DNA of 64,000 nt, from NCBI RefSeq assembly GCF_003201605.1, contig NZ_QJJR01000001.1, forward strand, positions 62,001 to 126,000. The letters run 5' to 3'. Position numbers and translations under genes: made by a program. Shown piece after piece: positions 18,433 through 28,662 of this stretch. Positions within the stretch are counted from its first letter, which is position 1. The number at the start of each line of letters is the position of its first letter. The notes under the pieces are model-generated. The model made no database searches and was not told where the DNA came from. It saw nothing but the letters and a program-made list of their open reading frames with translations. Source of the DNA: Streptohalobacillus salinus (GTDB lineage Bacteria > Bacillota > Bacilli > Bacillales > Amphibacillaceae).

Positions 18433-20298
18433 TTAGTCTTGGACAGGTTTCTTCAAGAGACCTAACATAATCGCAGTGATTACTGAACCAATCGCAATTG
18501 CGAGTAGGTAAAGCAATGCATTACCTTCAACGAGTGGAATAACGAAGATACCACCGTGTGGTGCAGGAAGACCGATGTTAAAGAGCATGGAAAGTCCCCC
18601 AGCGACACTTGAACCAACGATTAATGAAGGAATGACACGACCAGGATCGGCAGCTGCGAATGGAATCGCACCTTCAGTTATGAAACTTGCGCCCATGATG
18701 ATATTTGAAATACCAGCATCTTTTTCTTCTCTTGTGAAACGGTTTCTAAAGACGAATGTTGCAAGTGCGATACCAAGTGGTGGAACCATACCACCAGCCA
18801 TAATCGCAGCATGTGGGGTTAAGAACCCTTCAGCGATCATTGCAATACCGAAGGTGTAAGCAGCTTTGTTGATTGGACCACCCATATCAACAGCCATCAT
18901 CCCACCTAAGATCAGACCGAGAATCACAGCATTACCTGTACCTAAGTTTTGTAACCAGTCACCGAGTGCGGTATTAAAGATACCAACAGGTGTTTCAATA
19001 ACGAAGAACATCAACATCCCTACAGAGAATATCCCGAGCACAGGATAGATTAAAATCGTTTTAATCCCGTCAAGTGACTGTGGAAGGTTCTTGAAAAGAT
19101 GTTTCAGGAAGACAACAAGGTAACCGGCAAGGAAACCAGCAATCAAACCACCAAGGAAACCACTTGTACCTTGAGCAGCCATAAAGCCACCAACCATACC
19201 AGGGGCGAGCCCGGGTCTATCGGCAATACTCATGGCAATAAAGCCGGCAAGCACAGGAATCATGAGTCCGAAGGCATTCCCACCACCAATGGTGTTTAAT
19301 GCTTCAGCAAAGCGGTTGTATGATTCGTTTCCTTCAACGTGTGATTCAATACCAAAAGCGAACCCTAGTGCAATGAGTATCCCACCACCGACAACAAATG
19401 GCAACATGTGTGATACACCATTCATGAGGTGACGATAGAATGCATTTTTCTGATTGCTTTTTGATTGACTTGATGTTGATTTACCAGACCCTTTGAATAC
19501 CGGTGCATTATCAGCAAGTGCTTGATTAATCAATTCTTCTGGGCGACGAATACCGTCAGTTACACCAGCTTCAATTAAAACTTTGCCATTAAAACGCTCG
19601 CGATCGATATTTGTGTCAGCTGCAATGATAATGGCATCTGCTTCTTCAATATCTTTGTCAGTCAATACGTTTTTCGCACCACCTGAACCGCGTGTTTCAA
19701 CTTTAATGTCTACATTCATTTCTTTTGCTTTAGCTTTTAACGCATCTGCAGCCATATAGGTATGGGCAATACCGGTTGGGCAAGCTGTGACAGCTAATAC
19801 ACGTTTACCAGTTGCATGTGCAGGTGCTTCTTCGCTTTCGCGTTCTTTTTCTTTTTGATCAATTAATTTAAGAATCTCTTCTTTAGAGTCAAGTGATAAT
19901 AATTGTTCTCTAAATGATTTATCCATCAACATGCTTGACAAGCGCGCTAATGTATCTAAGTGTTCATTGTTTGCACCAACGGGTGCAGCTATCATAAAGA
20001 ATAAGTGCGAATCTTTTTGATCGAGTGCATCGTAGTCAACACCTTGTTTTGAGCGTCCAAAAGCAATTGCTGGTGTTTTCACTGCCTCTGACTTTGCGTG
20101 AGGAATAGCGACGCCATCACCAATACCGGTTGATGTGTGTGCTTCTCGTGCTAAAATATCTTTTCTGAATTGAACCTTGTCATTGATTTTGTTAGCGCCA
20201 TAAAGCGCATCAATCAATTCATCGATAACAGGTTCTTTTGTTGTGGCATGAAGGCTAAGGGACATGGTGTCTTTACTTAACAAATCGGTAATCTTCAT
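18433..20298 (-). CDS. fruA: Fructose PTS transporter, EIIABC
   Basis: 621 residues with domains in the order A-B-C. The EIIA phosphohistidine is H67 in A-I-P-H-A-K-S. The EIIB phosphocysteine is C173 in T-A-C-P-T-G-I-A-H-T. A Lys/Ser/Gln linker near 275 leads to a ten-helix EIIC with G-G-I-L-I-A-L-G. It imports fructose as fructose 1-phosphate. fruR and fruK, usually alongside, are not adjacent here. Upstream lies a cre-like site and a run of CAATCA repeats that may be operators. Confidence 0.93.
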   Translation of the reverse strand: MKITDLLSKDTMSLSLHATTKEPVIDELIDALYGANKINDKVQFRKDILAREAHTSTGIGDGVAIPHAKSEAVKTPAIAFGRSKQGVDYDALDQKDSHLFFMIAAPVGANNEHLDTLARLSSMLMDKSFREQLLSLDSKEEILKLIDQKEKERESEEAPAHATGKRVLAVTACPTGIAHTYMAADALKAKAKEMNVDIKVETRGSGGAKNVLTDKDIEEADAIIIAADTNIDRERFNGKVLIEAGVTDGIRRPEELINQALADNAPVFKGSGKSTSSQSKSNQKNAFYRHLMNGVSHMLPFVVGGGILIALGFAFGIESHVEGNESYNRFAEALNTIGGGNAFGLMIPVLAGFIAMSIADRPGLAPGMVGGFMAAQGTSGFLGGLIAGFLAGYLVVFLKHLFKNLPQSLDGIKTILIYPVLGIFSVGMLMFFVIETPVGIFNTALGDWLQNLGTGNAVILGLILGGMMAVDMGGPINKAAYTFGIAMIAEGFLTPHAAIMAGGMVPPLGIALATFVFRNRFTREEKDAGISNIIMGASFITEGAIPFAAADPGRVIPSLIVGSSVAGGLSMLFNIGLPAPHGGIFVIPLVEGNALLYLLAIAIGSVITAIMLGLLKKPVQD

Positions 20299-20643
20299 TT
20301 GACAAACCTCCTAAATATTTTTAATGCGAATATAAAATAATAGCTAAAACTATTTGATAGAACAGCTCGAATCAAATGACTAAGCTGTTGATGTTTTTAT
20401 CATAACTTAAACGCTTACAAAAATCAATCATTTTCAATCATTTTTTATCAAAAAACTTCAAAGAAACAAAAATTATTCGTTAGATTGAACAAGCAATCTA
20501 AGCGTAACAAGCAATCAAATAGTAAAGGAATGAAAGGGTTATCAGGCTGTTTTTCATCAAAAAAACAAAGCAATCAAAATCAATCAAATAAGAACATCGA
20601 AAAAAAAAGGTGTCACAATGATCGGAAAAAGATTTAAAAGGTG
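20299..20643 (-). promoter_or_regulatory. fruA upstream region with cre-like site and TGATTG repeats
   Basis: AT-rich, with no gene. On the minus strand a cre-like TGTAAGCGTTTAAG at 20406-20419 matches 12 of 14 consensus positions. TGATTG recurs at irregular spacing, around 20424-20440, at 20510 and around 20570-20588. A perfect inverted repeat TTAGATTG/CAATCTAA lies at 20480-20501. These look like binding sites for a sugar-phosphate regulator; which one is unknown. Confidence 0.45.
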
Positions 20644-20678
20644 AAAAAACGCAGGGTAAATGAATCCCCTGCGTTTTA
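20644..20678 (-). terminator. ppc terminator
   Basis: On the minus strand AAAACGCAGGGG pairs with CCCTGCGTTTT and a T run follows, just after the ppc stop. Confidence 0.85.
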
Positions 20679-20701
20679 ATTGTGATTATTATCTTGAACC
20701 A

Positions 20702-23458
20702 TCAACCAGTGTTGCGTAGACCAGCGGCAACGCCGTTAATGGTTAATAGCACTTCACTTAGAAGGTCATCAAATTGACTGTCTTCAGTGTCAAGTTTACG
20801 TAGTTGATTAATTAATTGAACTTGAATCAAGTTTAATGGATCAACTAATGGGTTACGTAAGCGAACGGATTCTTTAATGTTTGGTTGGTGATCCATTAAG
20901 TCATCTTGTTCAGCGATAAGTAAGACCATGTCTTTTGTGATTTTATGTTCTTTTTTGATTTGATCAAAAATGCGATTTGCCATTTCTTGATCGTCAATCA
21001 TATCAGTATAAGCATCGGCAATTTCTAAGTCAGCTTTTGTTAATGCCATCTGTAAGTTATTGATGGTTGCCTGGAAGAATGGCCATTGTTGATACATTTC
21101 TCGTAACAATTGGATATCATTCGTCTCGTCAAGAAAAGCTTTTAGTCCAGAACCGGCTGCATACCAAGCAGGCAAGAGCTGACGGGACTGTGTCCACGCA
21201 AACACCCACGGAATCGCCCGTAAGTCTTCGAAACGATTGCTTCCTTTACGCTTCATCGGACGCGAGCCGATGTTTAAGGCACCAAGTTCATTTAATGGGG
21301 TACCTTGGTTAAAGTAAGTTAAGAAATCTTTATCGTTGAAGACAAGGTCTTGATAAGTTGATAGAGCAGCGTCTGAAATCTTAGCCATTGCACTTTTCGC
21401 TTTATCAGTCGGCATCTCACGATGTTTTTCCGTTTGATTAATACCGGCAATTGACGTTAATAACACACTTGTGGCTTGTTCAAGTGAACGGTAAGCAATG
21501 TCTGGTAATAAGTAGCGAGAAGATAAGACTTCCCCTTGCTCAGTAATTTTAACACCATCACCTAAAGTAACCGGTGGTTGTGATAATAAACTAGAATAAA
21601 GTGGGCCACCACCACGACCGAGTGATCCGCCACGTCCGTGGAAGTATTTCAACTTCACGCCGTAACTTGATGCAATCGAGTGGATTTCTTCTTGTGCTTT
21701 ATAAAGTTCCCAGTTAGCGGTTAAGTTTCCACCATCTTTTGAACTATCCGAATAGCCAAGCATAATTTCTTGCAAATCTCCGCGTGCTTCTAAGTGTTTC
21801 CGGTACAACGGAATATCAAAAAGTGATTTGATAATCGTTGGTCCGAATTTAAGGTCATCAATTGTCTCTAACAGTGGTGCAACATGAAGACGACTCTTCA
21901 CGTTACCGTCTGGATAGACGCGGTAAAGACCAACTTCTTTTGCGAGCACAAGGACTTCAAGAACATCACTGACGGCTTCTGCCATACTAATCAAGTATAC
22001 TTCAATTGCACGTTCACCGAAGGTATCCTTTGCTTCTTTAATGGTACGGAACGTTTCAATCATTTCTTGTGATGCTTCTGAAAACTCATCATAGATAGAA
22101 ATAAGCGGACGCGGATCTTCTAATACTTTCTTTAAGACGCGCTGTTTTTTTTCTTCGTCTAACGCTTTATAATCATCAGTGATGCCGACTTGACGCAGAA
22201 TCTCAGTAATTGTCGATTCGTGTTCACCACTATGATTACGAATATCAAGCGTTGCCAAGTGGAAACCGAAGATTTGGACTTGACGAATGATATGGCGTAA
22301 CAATTTAATCGGTGTTTGATTTGGGTGATGATACTCTAATGAATCTTGAATAAGTAATAAATCTTCACGGAGTGCGTGCGCATCTACATAGCCGCCTTCT
22401 TTATCTTCAGACGTTAACTTCAATCGCTTCATCACCATGCCTAATTTCACACGATAAACTTCATCGTCTTTGTGCCAGCCTTTATAGTCAAGTTCAGACC
22501 GGTCTTTGGCGATGGACTCAATAAGTGATTCACGTACCTTTACTTTTTTCGATGATTGACTTAATTTTTCTTTCAGAGAATCAATCGATTCCATGTATTT
22601 CGTTAAGACTAATTTACGTTGTTCTTTTAAGGTATTCAGGGTCGTCTTTGCTTTAACATTTGGGTTACCGTCACGGTCCCCACCAATCCATGAGCCAAAA
22701 CGTAAAAATGCAGGAACGTGGAAACGGTGATTATATTTCTCTTCTAAAATATCTTCTAAGTCTTGATGTAAGACAGGTAAGACATTAAATAATACTTTAT
22801 CGAAGAAGTATAAACCGTTCGACACTTCTTTCATAACTGAAGGTTTCTTCTCACGAATTTCAGCCGTTTGCCAGAGGATGGTGATTTCATTTTCAATCAT
22901 TTCCTGAATGACTTTTTTATCATAGCGTGTGTAGGTGAATTCCCATTTCTTTAATAAATCGGCAATCCGTTGGTGAATACGCATCATCGTCCGACGTGTC
23001 GCTTCCGTCGGGTGAGCGGTAATGACAAGCTCAAGCGATAAATCTTCTAATGCTTTTTCTACTTGATCAACCGATACTTTATTTTCATATAATTGATTGA
23101 CGCCATCTTCTAATGAGCGAGGTTGAATAATCGTATCGTCTTGCATTTGATATTCACGACGACGACGGATGCGGTAGTTTTGTTCGGCAATGTTATAAAG
23201 TTGAAGATTAACACTAAATGCACGAATAACTTTTTTGCGAAGATTGGGTTCCAAGTCCATAATCTCTTGATTTAATTGATCAAAATTACTAGGTGAGTCA
23301 TCATCACGGAGCGCTTTAGATAGTTTTCTAAAGTACTTCACCGTATTTAATAACTCATCACCGCCTTCATGGCGTAGGACTTCATCGAGGATATTGTTTA
23401 AATACTCAACGTCTTGATTTAATGTGATGTTTGATTTTTCGTTGTTTGGTTGTAGCAT
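20702..23458 (-). CDS. ppc: Phosphoenolpyruvate carboxylase
   Basis: 918 residues from the ATG preceded by AAAGGAAGTG. It makes oxaloacetate from PEP and bicarbonate. Family motifs in order are T-A-H-P-T-E-A-T-R-R near residue 155, G-S-W-I-G-G-D-R-D-G-N-P-N near 255, G-Y-S-D-S-S-K-D-G-G near 575, F-H-G-R-G-G-S-L-G-R-G-G-G-P near 610, and the C-terminal R-N-T-G carboxyl end needed for activity. Length and motifs are those of an intact bacterial enzyme. B. subtilis itself uses pyruvate carboxylase, so ppc is a useful taxonomic marker. Confidence 0.96.
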   Translation of the reverse strand: MLQPNNEKSNITLNQDVEYLNNILDEVLRHEGGDELLNTVKYFRKLSKALRDDDSPSNFDQLNQEIMDLEPNLRKKVIRAFSVNLQLYNIAEQNYRIRRRREYQMQDDTIIQPRSLEDGVNQLYENKVSVDQVEKALEDLSLELVITAHPTEATRRTMMRIHQRIADLLKKWEFTYTRYDKKVIQEMIENEITILWQTAEIREKKPSVMKEVSNGLYFFDKVLFNVLPVLHQDLEDILEEKYNHRFHVPAFLRFGSWIGGDRDGNPNVKAKTTLNTLKEQRKLVLTKYMESIDSLKEKLSQSSKKVKVRESLIESIAKDRSELDYKGWHKDDEVYRVKLGMVMKRLKLTSEDKEGGYVDAHALREDLLLIQDSLEYHHPNQTPIKLLRHIIRQVQIFGFHLATLDIRNHSGEHESTITEILRQVGITDDYKALDEEKKQRVLKKVLEDPRPLISIYDEFSEASQEMIETFRTIKEAKDTFGERAIEVYLISMAEAVSDVLEVLVLAKEVGLYRVYPDGNVKSRLHVAPLLETIDDLKFGPTIIKSLFDIPLYRKHLEARGDLQEIMLGYSDSSKDGGNLTANWELYKAQEEIHSIASSYGVKLKYFHGRGGSLGRGGGPLYSSLLSQPPVTLGDGVKITEQGEVLSSRYLLPDIAYRSLEQATSVLLTSIAGINQTEKHREMPTDKAKSAMAKISDAALSTYQDLVFNDKDFLTYFNQGTPLNELGALNIGSRPMKRKGSNRFEDLRAIPWVFAWTQSRQLLPAWYAAGSGLKAFLDETNDIQLLREMYQQWPFFQATINNLQMALTKADLEIADAYTDMIDDQEMANRIFDQIKKEHKITKDMVLLIAEQDDLMDHQPNIKESVRLRNPLVDPLNLIQVQLINQLRKLDTEDSQFDDLLSEVLLTINGVAAGLRNTG

Positions 23459-23860
23459 TGAATCACTTCCTTTCAAGATTTTAATCCATCATGCATGTCT
23501 TGCTTGATGTTTGTGCATCTATGTAGCTTCAGCTTCATATGCTAGTTCTACCTACATCCTATCATAACACGAAAAACGCATGAAATAACTGAAAAATGTG
23601 TAAATTCACGCATTTCAAGCGCTATCATACGGATTAGATAATAGTTTACCATAAAAAGTAGGTGATTCATAACGATATGCGATCAAAAACACGAATGAAG
23701 CGTGACGATGGACGAGAAGGATTTGCTGCTGTCTGTCTTGGGTCTTGTTATATGGATCATGATGCGTCACGGTAAAGTTAAAACCAATGTTCTGACACCT
23801 GTCAAATCAATCTTTTTTAAGTCGATGTATATGTTTTCAAAAAAAAATTTTAAAAAAGTA
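23459..23860. other. Divergent intergenic region between ppc and glpK promoter
   Basis: About 400 bases with no credible gene. An 81-codon open frame starting at 23702 runs through the glpK promoter and leader terminator and has no ribosome site, so it is not called. Confidence 0.5.
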
Positions 23861-23889
23861 TTGATAACGCTTACAAAATTGGGTATGAT
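23861..23889 (+). promoter_or_regulatory. glpK promoter with overlapping cre site
   Basis: TTGATA and TATGAT are 17 bases apart. TGATAACGCTTACA at 23862-23875 matches every fixed position of the CcpA cre consensus and covers the -35 box. This predicts catabolite repression of glycerol use. Confidence 0.85.
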
Positions 23890-23931
23890 AGTACTTGTAG
23901 CAAGCGAGCTGCATCCCTTCGCAAGTATTGG

Positions 23932-23990
23932 CCTGTATCTTGTCTGATCGAACACGTGTTGTTCATCAAACAAGATACAGGTATTTTTTT
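23932..23990 (+). terminator. Leader terminator of glpK (antitermination target)
   Basis: CCTGTATCTTGT pairs perfectly with ACAAGATACAGG, then TATTTTTTT. It lies between the promoter and the glpK start, about 180 bases before the ATG. This is the arrangement of GlpP/glycerol-3-phosphate controlled leaders in B. subtilis; control by GlpP here is inferred. Confidence 0.8.
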
Positions 23991-24152
23991 GTTTGAAATG
24001 ACGAGGGAAAGGGGAATGAACAGAAAGCTGGATAATCAAAAAGCGTACGTCATTAGTTTTTAGATTCACGGTTCATTTAGCAGCTTGTGGTCACCGCTTT
24101 TCTAACCAGCTTTGAAGGTTTTAGAAGAAAAAGAGTTAAGTGATTTTGATGA

Positions 24153-25664
<1,512 letters not shown>

Positions 25665-25726
25665 TGTGAGAAATGCTTTTAAAAGGGATGAGCGAGCGAA
25701 AAGCAGTAGTTGACAGAAGGCTTGCC

Positions 25727-25771
25727 GAATCAAAACCCGATGTTCCCGAGAGGACAGTCGGGTTTTGATTC
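25727..25771. terminator. Perfect 14-base inverted repeat after glpK
   Basis: GAATCAAAACCCGA pairs with TCGGGTTTTGATTC around a 17-base loop. No T run follows, so it may be a terminator of weak type or another RNA structure. Confidence 0.55.
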
Positions 25772-26041
25772 CAGCTGTTTAGGGCAGCTACTGAGCAAGC
25801 AGCAGCCTTGTTGTAAATGCTTGCTCTTACCGTTATAAAAGAGCCAGTTGCCCGCTAGACTTAAAATGAATACAAGCGTACCGTGTGATAAATGACCTAT
25901 CACTAATAGGAATTGTTCATTAAAAAGTCATGGTTTGGAGGTGGATTATCGCTCTCGTTTGGTATATGATGGATAAATATAAGCTTTTTATGAAACGAGG
26001 AGGGGATTAAAATCAGTATCACTTATCGTTATTTTAGTTTT
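25772..26041 (+). other. Non-coding stretch before the GGDEF gene
   Basis: Short imperfect repeats (GCAGC-AGC, AGCAAGCAG, TGCTTGCT) occur around 25790-25830, but no gene, tRNA or known riboswitch is recognised. A strong AGGAGGGG ribosome site stands at 26000-26005. Confidence 0.4.
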
Positions 26042-26881
26042 ATGTTGTTGAGCGTGACTTACATATTTTTCATGGTTCTTATTGTTCATGTGGAATCTGA
26101 TTATCTCCGTGGCGTGTTCGGTCAAGTGCAACTACTGATTTCAGTCCTTCTTGTTTTAATTGGTTATCGCCGTGCCTTTATCCTTAGCCTTTCGCTAATA
26201 ACAGTCAGTTTAATCTTAGCCTTAGGTCATACCGTGCAAACGGGAACGACAGAAGCACTACCTGGGATTATTTCTTATACAGCTGCACTCGTCATTATTT
26301 CAGTGCTCTATTTCTTTCGACAACAACATCTAAAACAATTGATTACTTTAAATAAGCAGCGGAAACGCTTAAAAATATTGGCGGAAATAGACGGCTTAAC
26401 CTTGACTTACAACCGCCGTACCTTTATTTTGCGTCTCCAAGAAAAGATAGCCAACCAGCATAAACTTGCAGTAGCTTTTGTCGATTTAGATAACTTTAAA
26501 TGGATCAATGACCGCTATAATCATCATGTAGGTGATCGCATTCTAGAAGTGATGGCAGAACGCATTTATCATGTGTTAGGTCAAGCGGCAACCGTTGGTC
26601 GCCTGGGAGGGGATGAATTTGGTATTTTACTCACAGACTTTGATCCGAACGAACAAGTGGCGTTGTTTCGGCGCCTACAAGAAGTCATGAGTAATCCCAT
26701 TGTTGTCGAAGATCTTTCACTAGTGGTGACAACAAGTATGGGGGTCAGTTACTATCCGACAGATGGTGAACGTGCTGAAGATTTAATCCGTAAAGCTGAT
26801 GTAGCCATGTATCACGTCAAAAACAACGAGAAAAATCATTACTGCTTTTACCGCTCGACGTTAGATCAAGAAATACAATAA
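26042..26881 (+). CDS. Membrane GGDEF diguanylate cyclase
   Basis: 279 residues from the first ATG. Three hydrophobic stretches (about 2-16, 28-60, 74-92) precede a GGDEF domain with G-G-D-E-F intact at 189-193 and F-V-D-L-D-N-F-K at 146-153. Synthesis of c-di-GMP is expected. The inhibitory RxxD site is not seen just before GGDEF. The start is uncertain: the ribosome site at 26000-26005 is 36 bases upstream of the ATG and the frame stays open back to it, so a non-ATG start (ATT or ATC at 26006-26014) adding about 10 residues is possible. Confidence 0.85.
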   Translation: MLLSVTYIFFMVLIVHVESDYLRGVFGQVQLLISVLLVLIGYRRAFILSLSLITVSLILALGHTVQTGTTEALPGIISYTAALVIISVLYFFRQQHLKQLITLNKQRKRLKILAEIDGLTLTYNRRTFILRLQEKIANQHKLAVAFVDLDNFKWINDRYNHHVGDRILEVMAERIYHVLGQAATVGRLGGDEFGILLTDFDPNEQVALFRRLQEVMSNPIVVEDLSLVVTTSMGVSYYPTDGERAEDLIRKADVAMYHVKNNEKNHYCFYRSTLDQEIQ

Positions 26882-26919
26882 AAAGATCACGGCATTTGCA
26901 ACGTAGCCGTGATCTTTTT
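26881..26919. terminator. Bidirectional terminator between GGDEF and aldo/keto reductase genes
   Basis: AAAAGATCACGGC pairs with GCCGTGATCTTTTT. The two genes converge on it. Confidence 0.9.
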
Positions 26920-26937
26920 GTATGTGGGCATGACCGA

Positions 26938-27855
26938 TTATTTTATCGTTTTCGGATGATGCAAATCAGCTAAATCAGCTGCTTGTGCATTTTTCCTTAC
27001 CTGATCAGGCGTTTTACAGCCAGGAATAACTGTGGTCACAACCTCGTGTTTTAAGCACCAGCTCAGCGCCCATGTCGCCATGTTCACCCCTTCAGGGACT
27101 TCCTCTTGTTTAATCTTTTCGACAAGCGCTAACTTTTTGATGCGTTCTTGGTCGTCGTGACGTGAACGGACATCATTGCTTTTAAAGGTGTCATTAGGTT
27201 TGTATTTACCACTTAAGTAACCACTTGCAAGGGGAACCCGGGCAAGAACGCCTAAGTCTAAATCCTTTGCAACCGGGAAGATGGTCTCTTCAGGTTCGGT
27301 TGTTAAACGGTTATAAATTAACTGTAAAGCATCCACACCAATTGTGCGAGCGTGTTTGGTCTGTTCAAGACTTGGGTTATTTTCAAGTGACAGGCCTAAG
27401 TGCTTGATTTTCCCCGCTTGTTTTTGTTTATCTAGCATCGTCCATAAATCATCGTTATCAAACTCATGATCACGTAACGAATGTCCTTGGTACAAATCAA
27501 TATAATCGGTGTTGAGGGCTTTTAAAGAAGCGTCCAATTGTTTTAGAACATCGCTACTCTCAACGCGACGCGTACGGTCAAAGTTATCATGGAAATGATG
27601 ACCGAATTTAGTGGCAACGATCCAGTCTTCACGCTGATGACGTTTTAAGTAATCACCGATAAAGTGTTCAGATAAGTGATCACCGTAACATTCGGCGGTG
27701 TCAATTAAATTAATGCCTTCTTCTTTGGCAGTTGAAAGAATTGCATCGACATCCTTTTGAGTGAAATCGACACCCCATTCGCCACCAAATTGCCATGTGC
27801 CAACCCCGATAACTGAAGGTGCTAAGTTAGTGCGCCCTAATTTACGATAGTGCAT
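26938..27855 (-). CDS. Aldo/keto reductase
   Basis: 305 residues forming an NADPH-dependent (beta/alpha)8 barrel. The catalytic tetrad is visible: D and Y in L-I-D-T-A-E-C-Y-G, K in V-A-T-K-F-G and H in L-Y-Q-G-H-S. The N-terminus Y-R-K-L-G-R-T-N is typical of AKR families 11 to 13. The substrate cannot be predicted. A minus-strand terminator-like hairpin lies about 90 bases upstream of the start. Confidence 0.92.
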   Translation of the reverse strand: MHYRKLGRTNLAPSVIGVGTWQFGGEWGVDFTQKDVDAILSTAKEEGINLIDTAECYGDHLSEHFIGDYLKRHQREDWIVATKFGHHFHDNFDRTRRVESSDVLKQLDASLKALNTDYIDLYQGHSLRDHEFDNDDLWTMLDKQKQAGKIKHLGLSLENNPSLEQTKHARTIGVDALQLIYNRLTTEPEETIFPVAKDLDLGVLARVPLASGYLSGKYKPNDTFKSNDVRSRHDDQERIKKLALVEKIKQEEVPEGVNMATWALSWCLKHEVVTTVIPGCKTPDQVRKNAQAADLADLHHPKTIK

Positions 27856-27945
27856 GTATCATCGTCTCCTTTGTCATGTGTGGTCTATGAAACCTTTTCT
27901 AAATATACCTTCCCGTTAAGTGTAAGTGGGAAACAAAAAGAATGC

Positions 27946-27979
27946 AAAAAAATACACCCAATTATACGGAATTGGGTGT
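27946..27979 (-). terminator. Terminator-like hairpin upstream of the aldo/keto reductase
   Basis: On the minus strand ACACCCAATT pairs perfectly with AATTGGGTGT, followed by ATTTTTTT. It reads toward the reductase gene, with no minus-strand gene before it. It is therefore either a leader attenuator or the end of an unrecognised transcript. Confidence 0.6.
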
Positions 27980-28165
27980 CAATAAGGGGGACAATCTAAT
28001 TTGAAAAATACGCTACTTCCAGATACAGTTGAACCGATATTCAAATGTAAAGAAGTAAATATTCCAAAATTGTAACCGTTTTCATTATATGATACTTATC
28101 GTTGATTTTCATCAGACAAAAGAACTATTTTCTTTGATAAATTTCCTATAGCTTCGATTTTAACT
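27980..28165. other. Intergenic stretch with one possible 24-codon frame
   Basis: A TTG-started 24-codon frame at 28001-28075 follows AAGGGGG at a spacing of about ten. No family is recognised and nothing else is seen. It is recorded only as a possibility. Confidence 0.2.
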
Positions 28166-28194
28166 TTGTTTTATTTGTCAAAAAGGCGTATAAT
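28166..28194 (+). promoter_or_regulatory. Possible promoter of the small zinc protein
   Basis: A perfect TATAAT at 28189-28194 has a weak -35 (TTGTTT) 17 bases upstream. Confidence 0.5.
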
Positions 28195-28226
28195 AAAGAG
28201 TAAACCCATGAAAGGGGTAATGCAAA

Positions 28227-28409
28227 ATGGCTTATTATAATAATCGCCGAGAACCGGTAGAAGAAGTAGAAACAGAAATATGGACGTGCGACAATGAGGA
28301 TTGCCCAGGGTGGATGCGGCCGAACTATTCATTTGATGAAAAACCAAATTGTCCATTGTGTGGCTCAACAATGCACGAAGAAACAAGAGTGTTACCGAAA
28401 TTATCATAA
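28227..28409 (+). CDS. YdjO-like small zinc-ribbon protein
   Basis: 60 residues. Two cysteine pairs, C-D-N-E-D-C at 26-31 and C-P-L-C at 46-49, make a zinc ribbon. The Y-Y-N start and W-x-C-x-x-x-x-C-x-G-W pattern recall the B. subtilis cold-induced protein YdjO family. The ATG follows AAAGGGG. It is monocistronic, between its own promoter and a terminator. The biochemical role is unknown. Confidence 0.75.
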   Translation: MAYYNNRREPVEEVETEIWTCDNEDCPGWMRPNYSFDEKPNCPLCGSTMHEETRVLPKLS

Positions 28410-28423
28410 TTATACTTTTCGCA

Positions 28424-28452
28424 TAAAGTGATCTACGGGTCACTTTAATTTT
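28424..28452 (+). terminator. Terminator of the small zinc protein gene
   Basis: AAAGTGA pairs with TCACTTT, then AATTTTTTG, 14 bases after the stop codon. Confidence 0.75.
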
Positions 28453-28565
28453 TTGCGTTTCTTTAAGGATGATTTAAGGATAGGTTTGAAAAGTTACGTA
28501 AGGGTTACAAAAAGTGGCATGCATTCCTTACTTTTTACTTACTTTGCTTTTGGAGGTATTTTCAC

Positions 28566-28622
28566 TTGAAAACGATTTTTAAACATGTTCTAATGGAGCA
28601 TGTAGTTTCCAAGGAAGCGTGA
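28566..28622 (+). CDS. Possible 18-residue leader peptide
   Basis: A TTG start nine bases after GGAGG opens an 18-codon frame (M-K-T-I-F-K-H-V-L-M-E-H and six more) ending 40 bases before the lipoprotein gene start. The ribosome site is the best one in the interval and is otherwise unexplained. It has no recognised family and could be a leader peptide or chance. Confidence 0.35.
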   Translation: MKTIFKHVLMEHVVSKEA

Positions 28623-28662
28623 CAAAGCAAGCTTAATATATGAAATGGGGTATTTTAACGTG

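Noticed and set aside
20406-20588. CAATCA repeats as a CRISPR array
   Set aside because: The units are six bases, unevenly spaced, with no spacers and no cas genes.
23702-23947. 81-codon open frame before glpK
   Set aside because: It runs through the glpK promoter, cre and leader terminator and has no ribosome site.
25772-26005. Cyclic-di-GMP riboswitch before the GGDEF gene
   Set aside because: The conserved GEMM motifs are absent.
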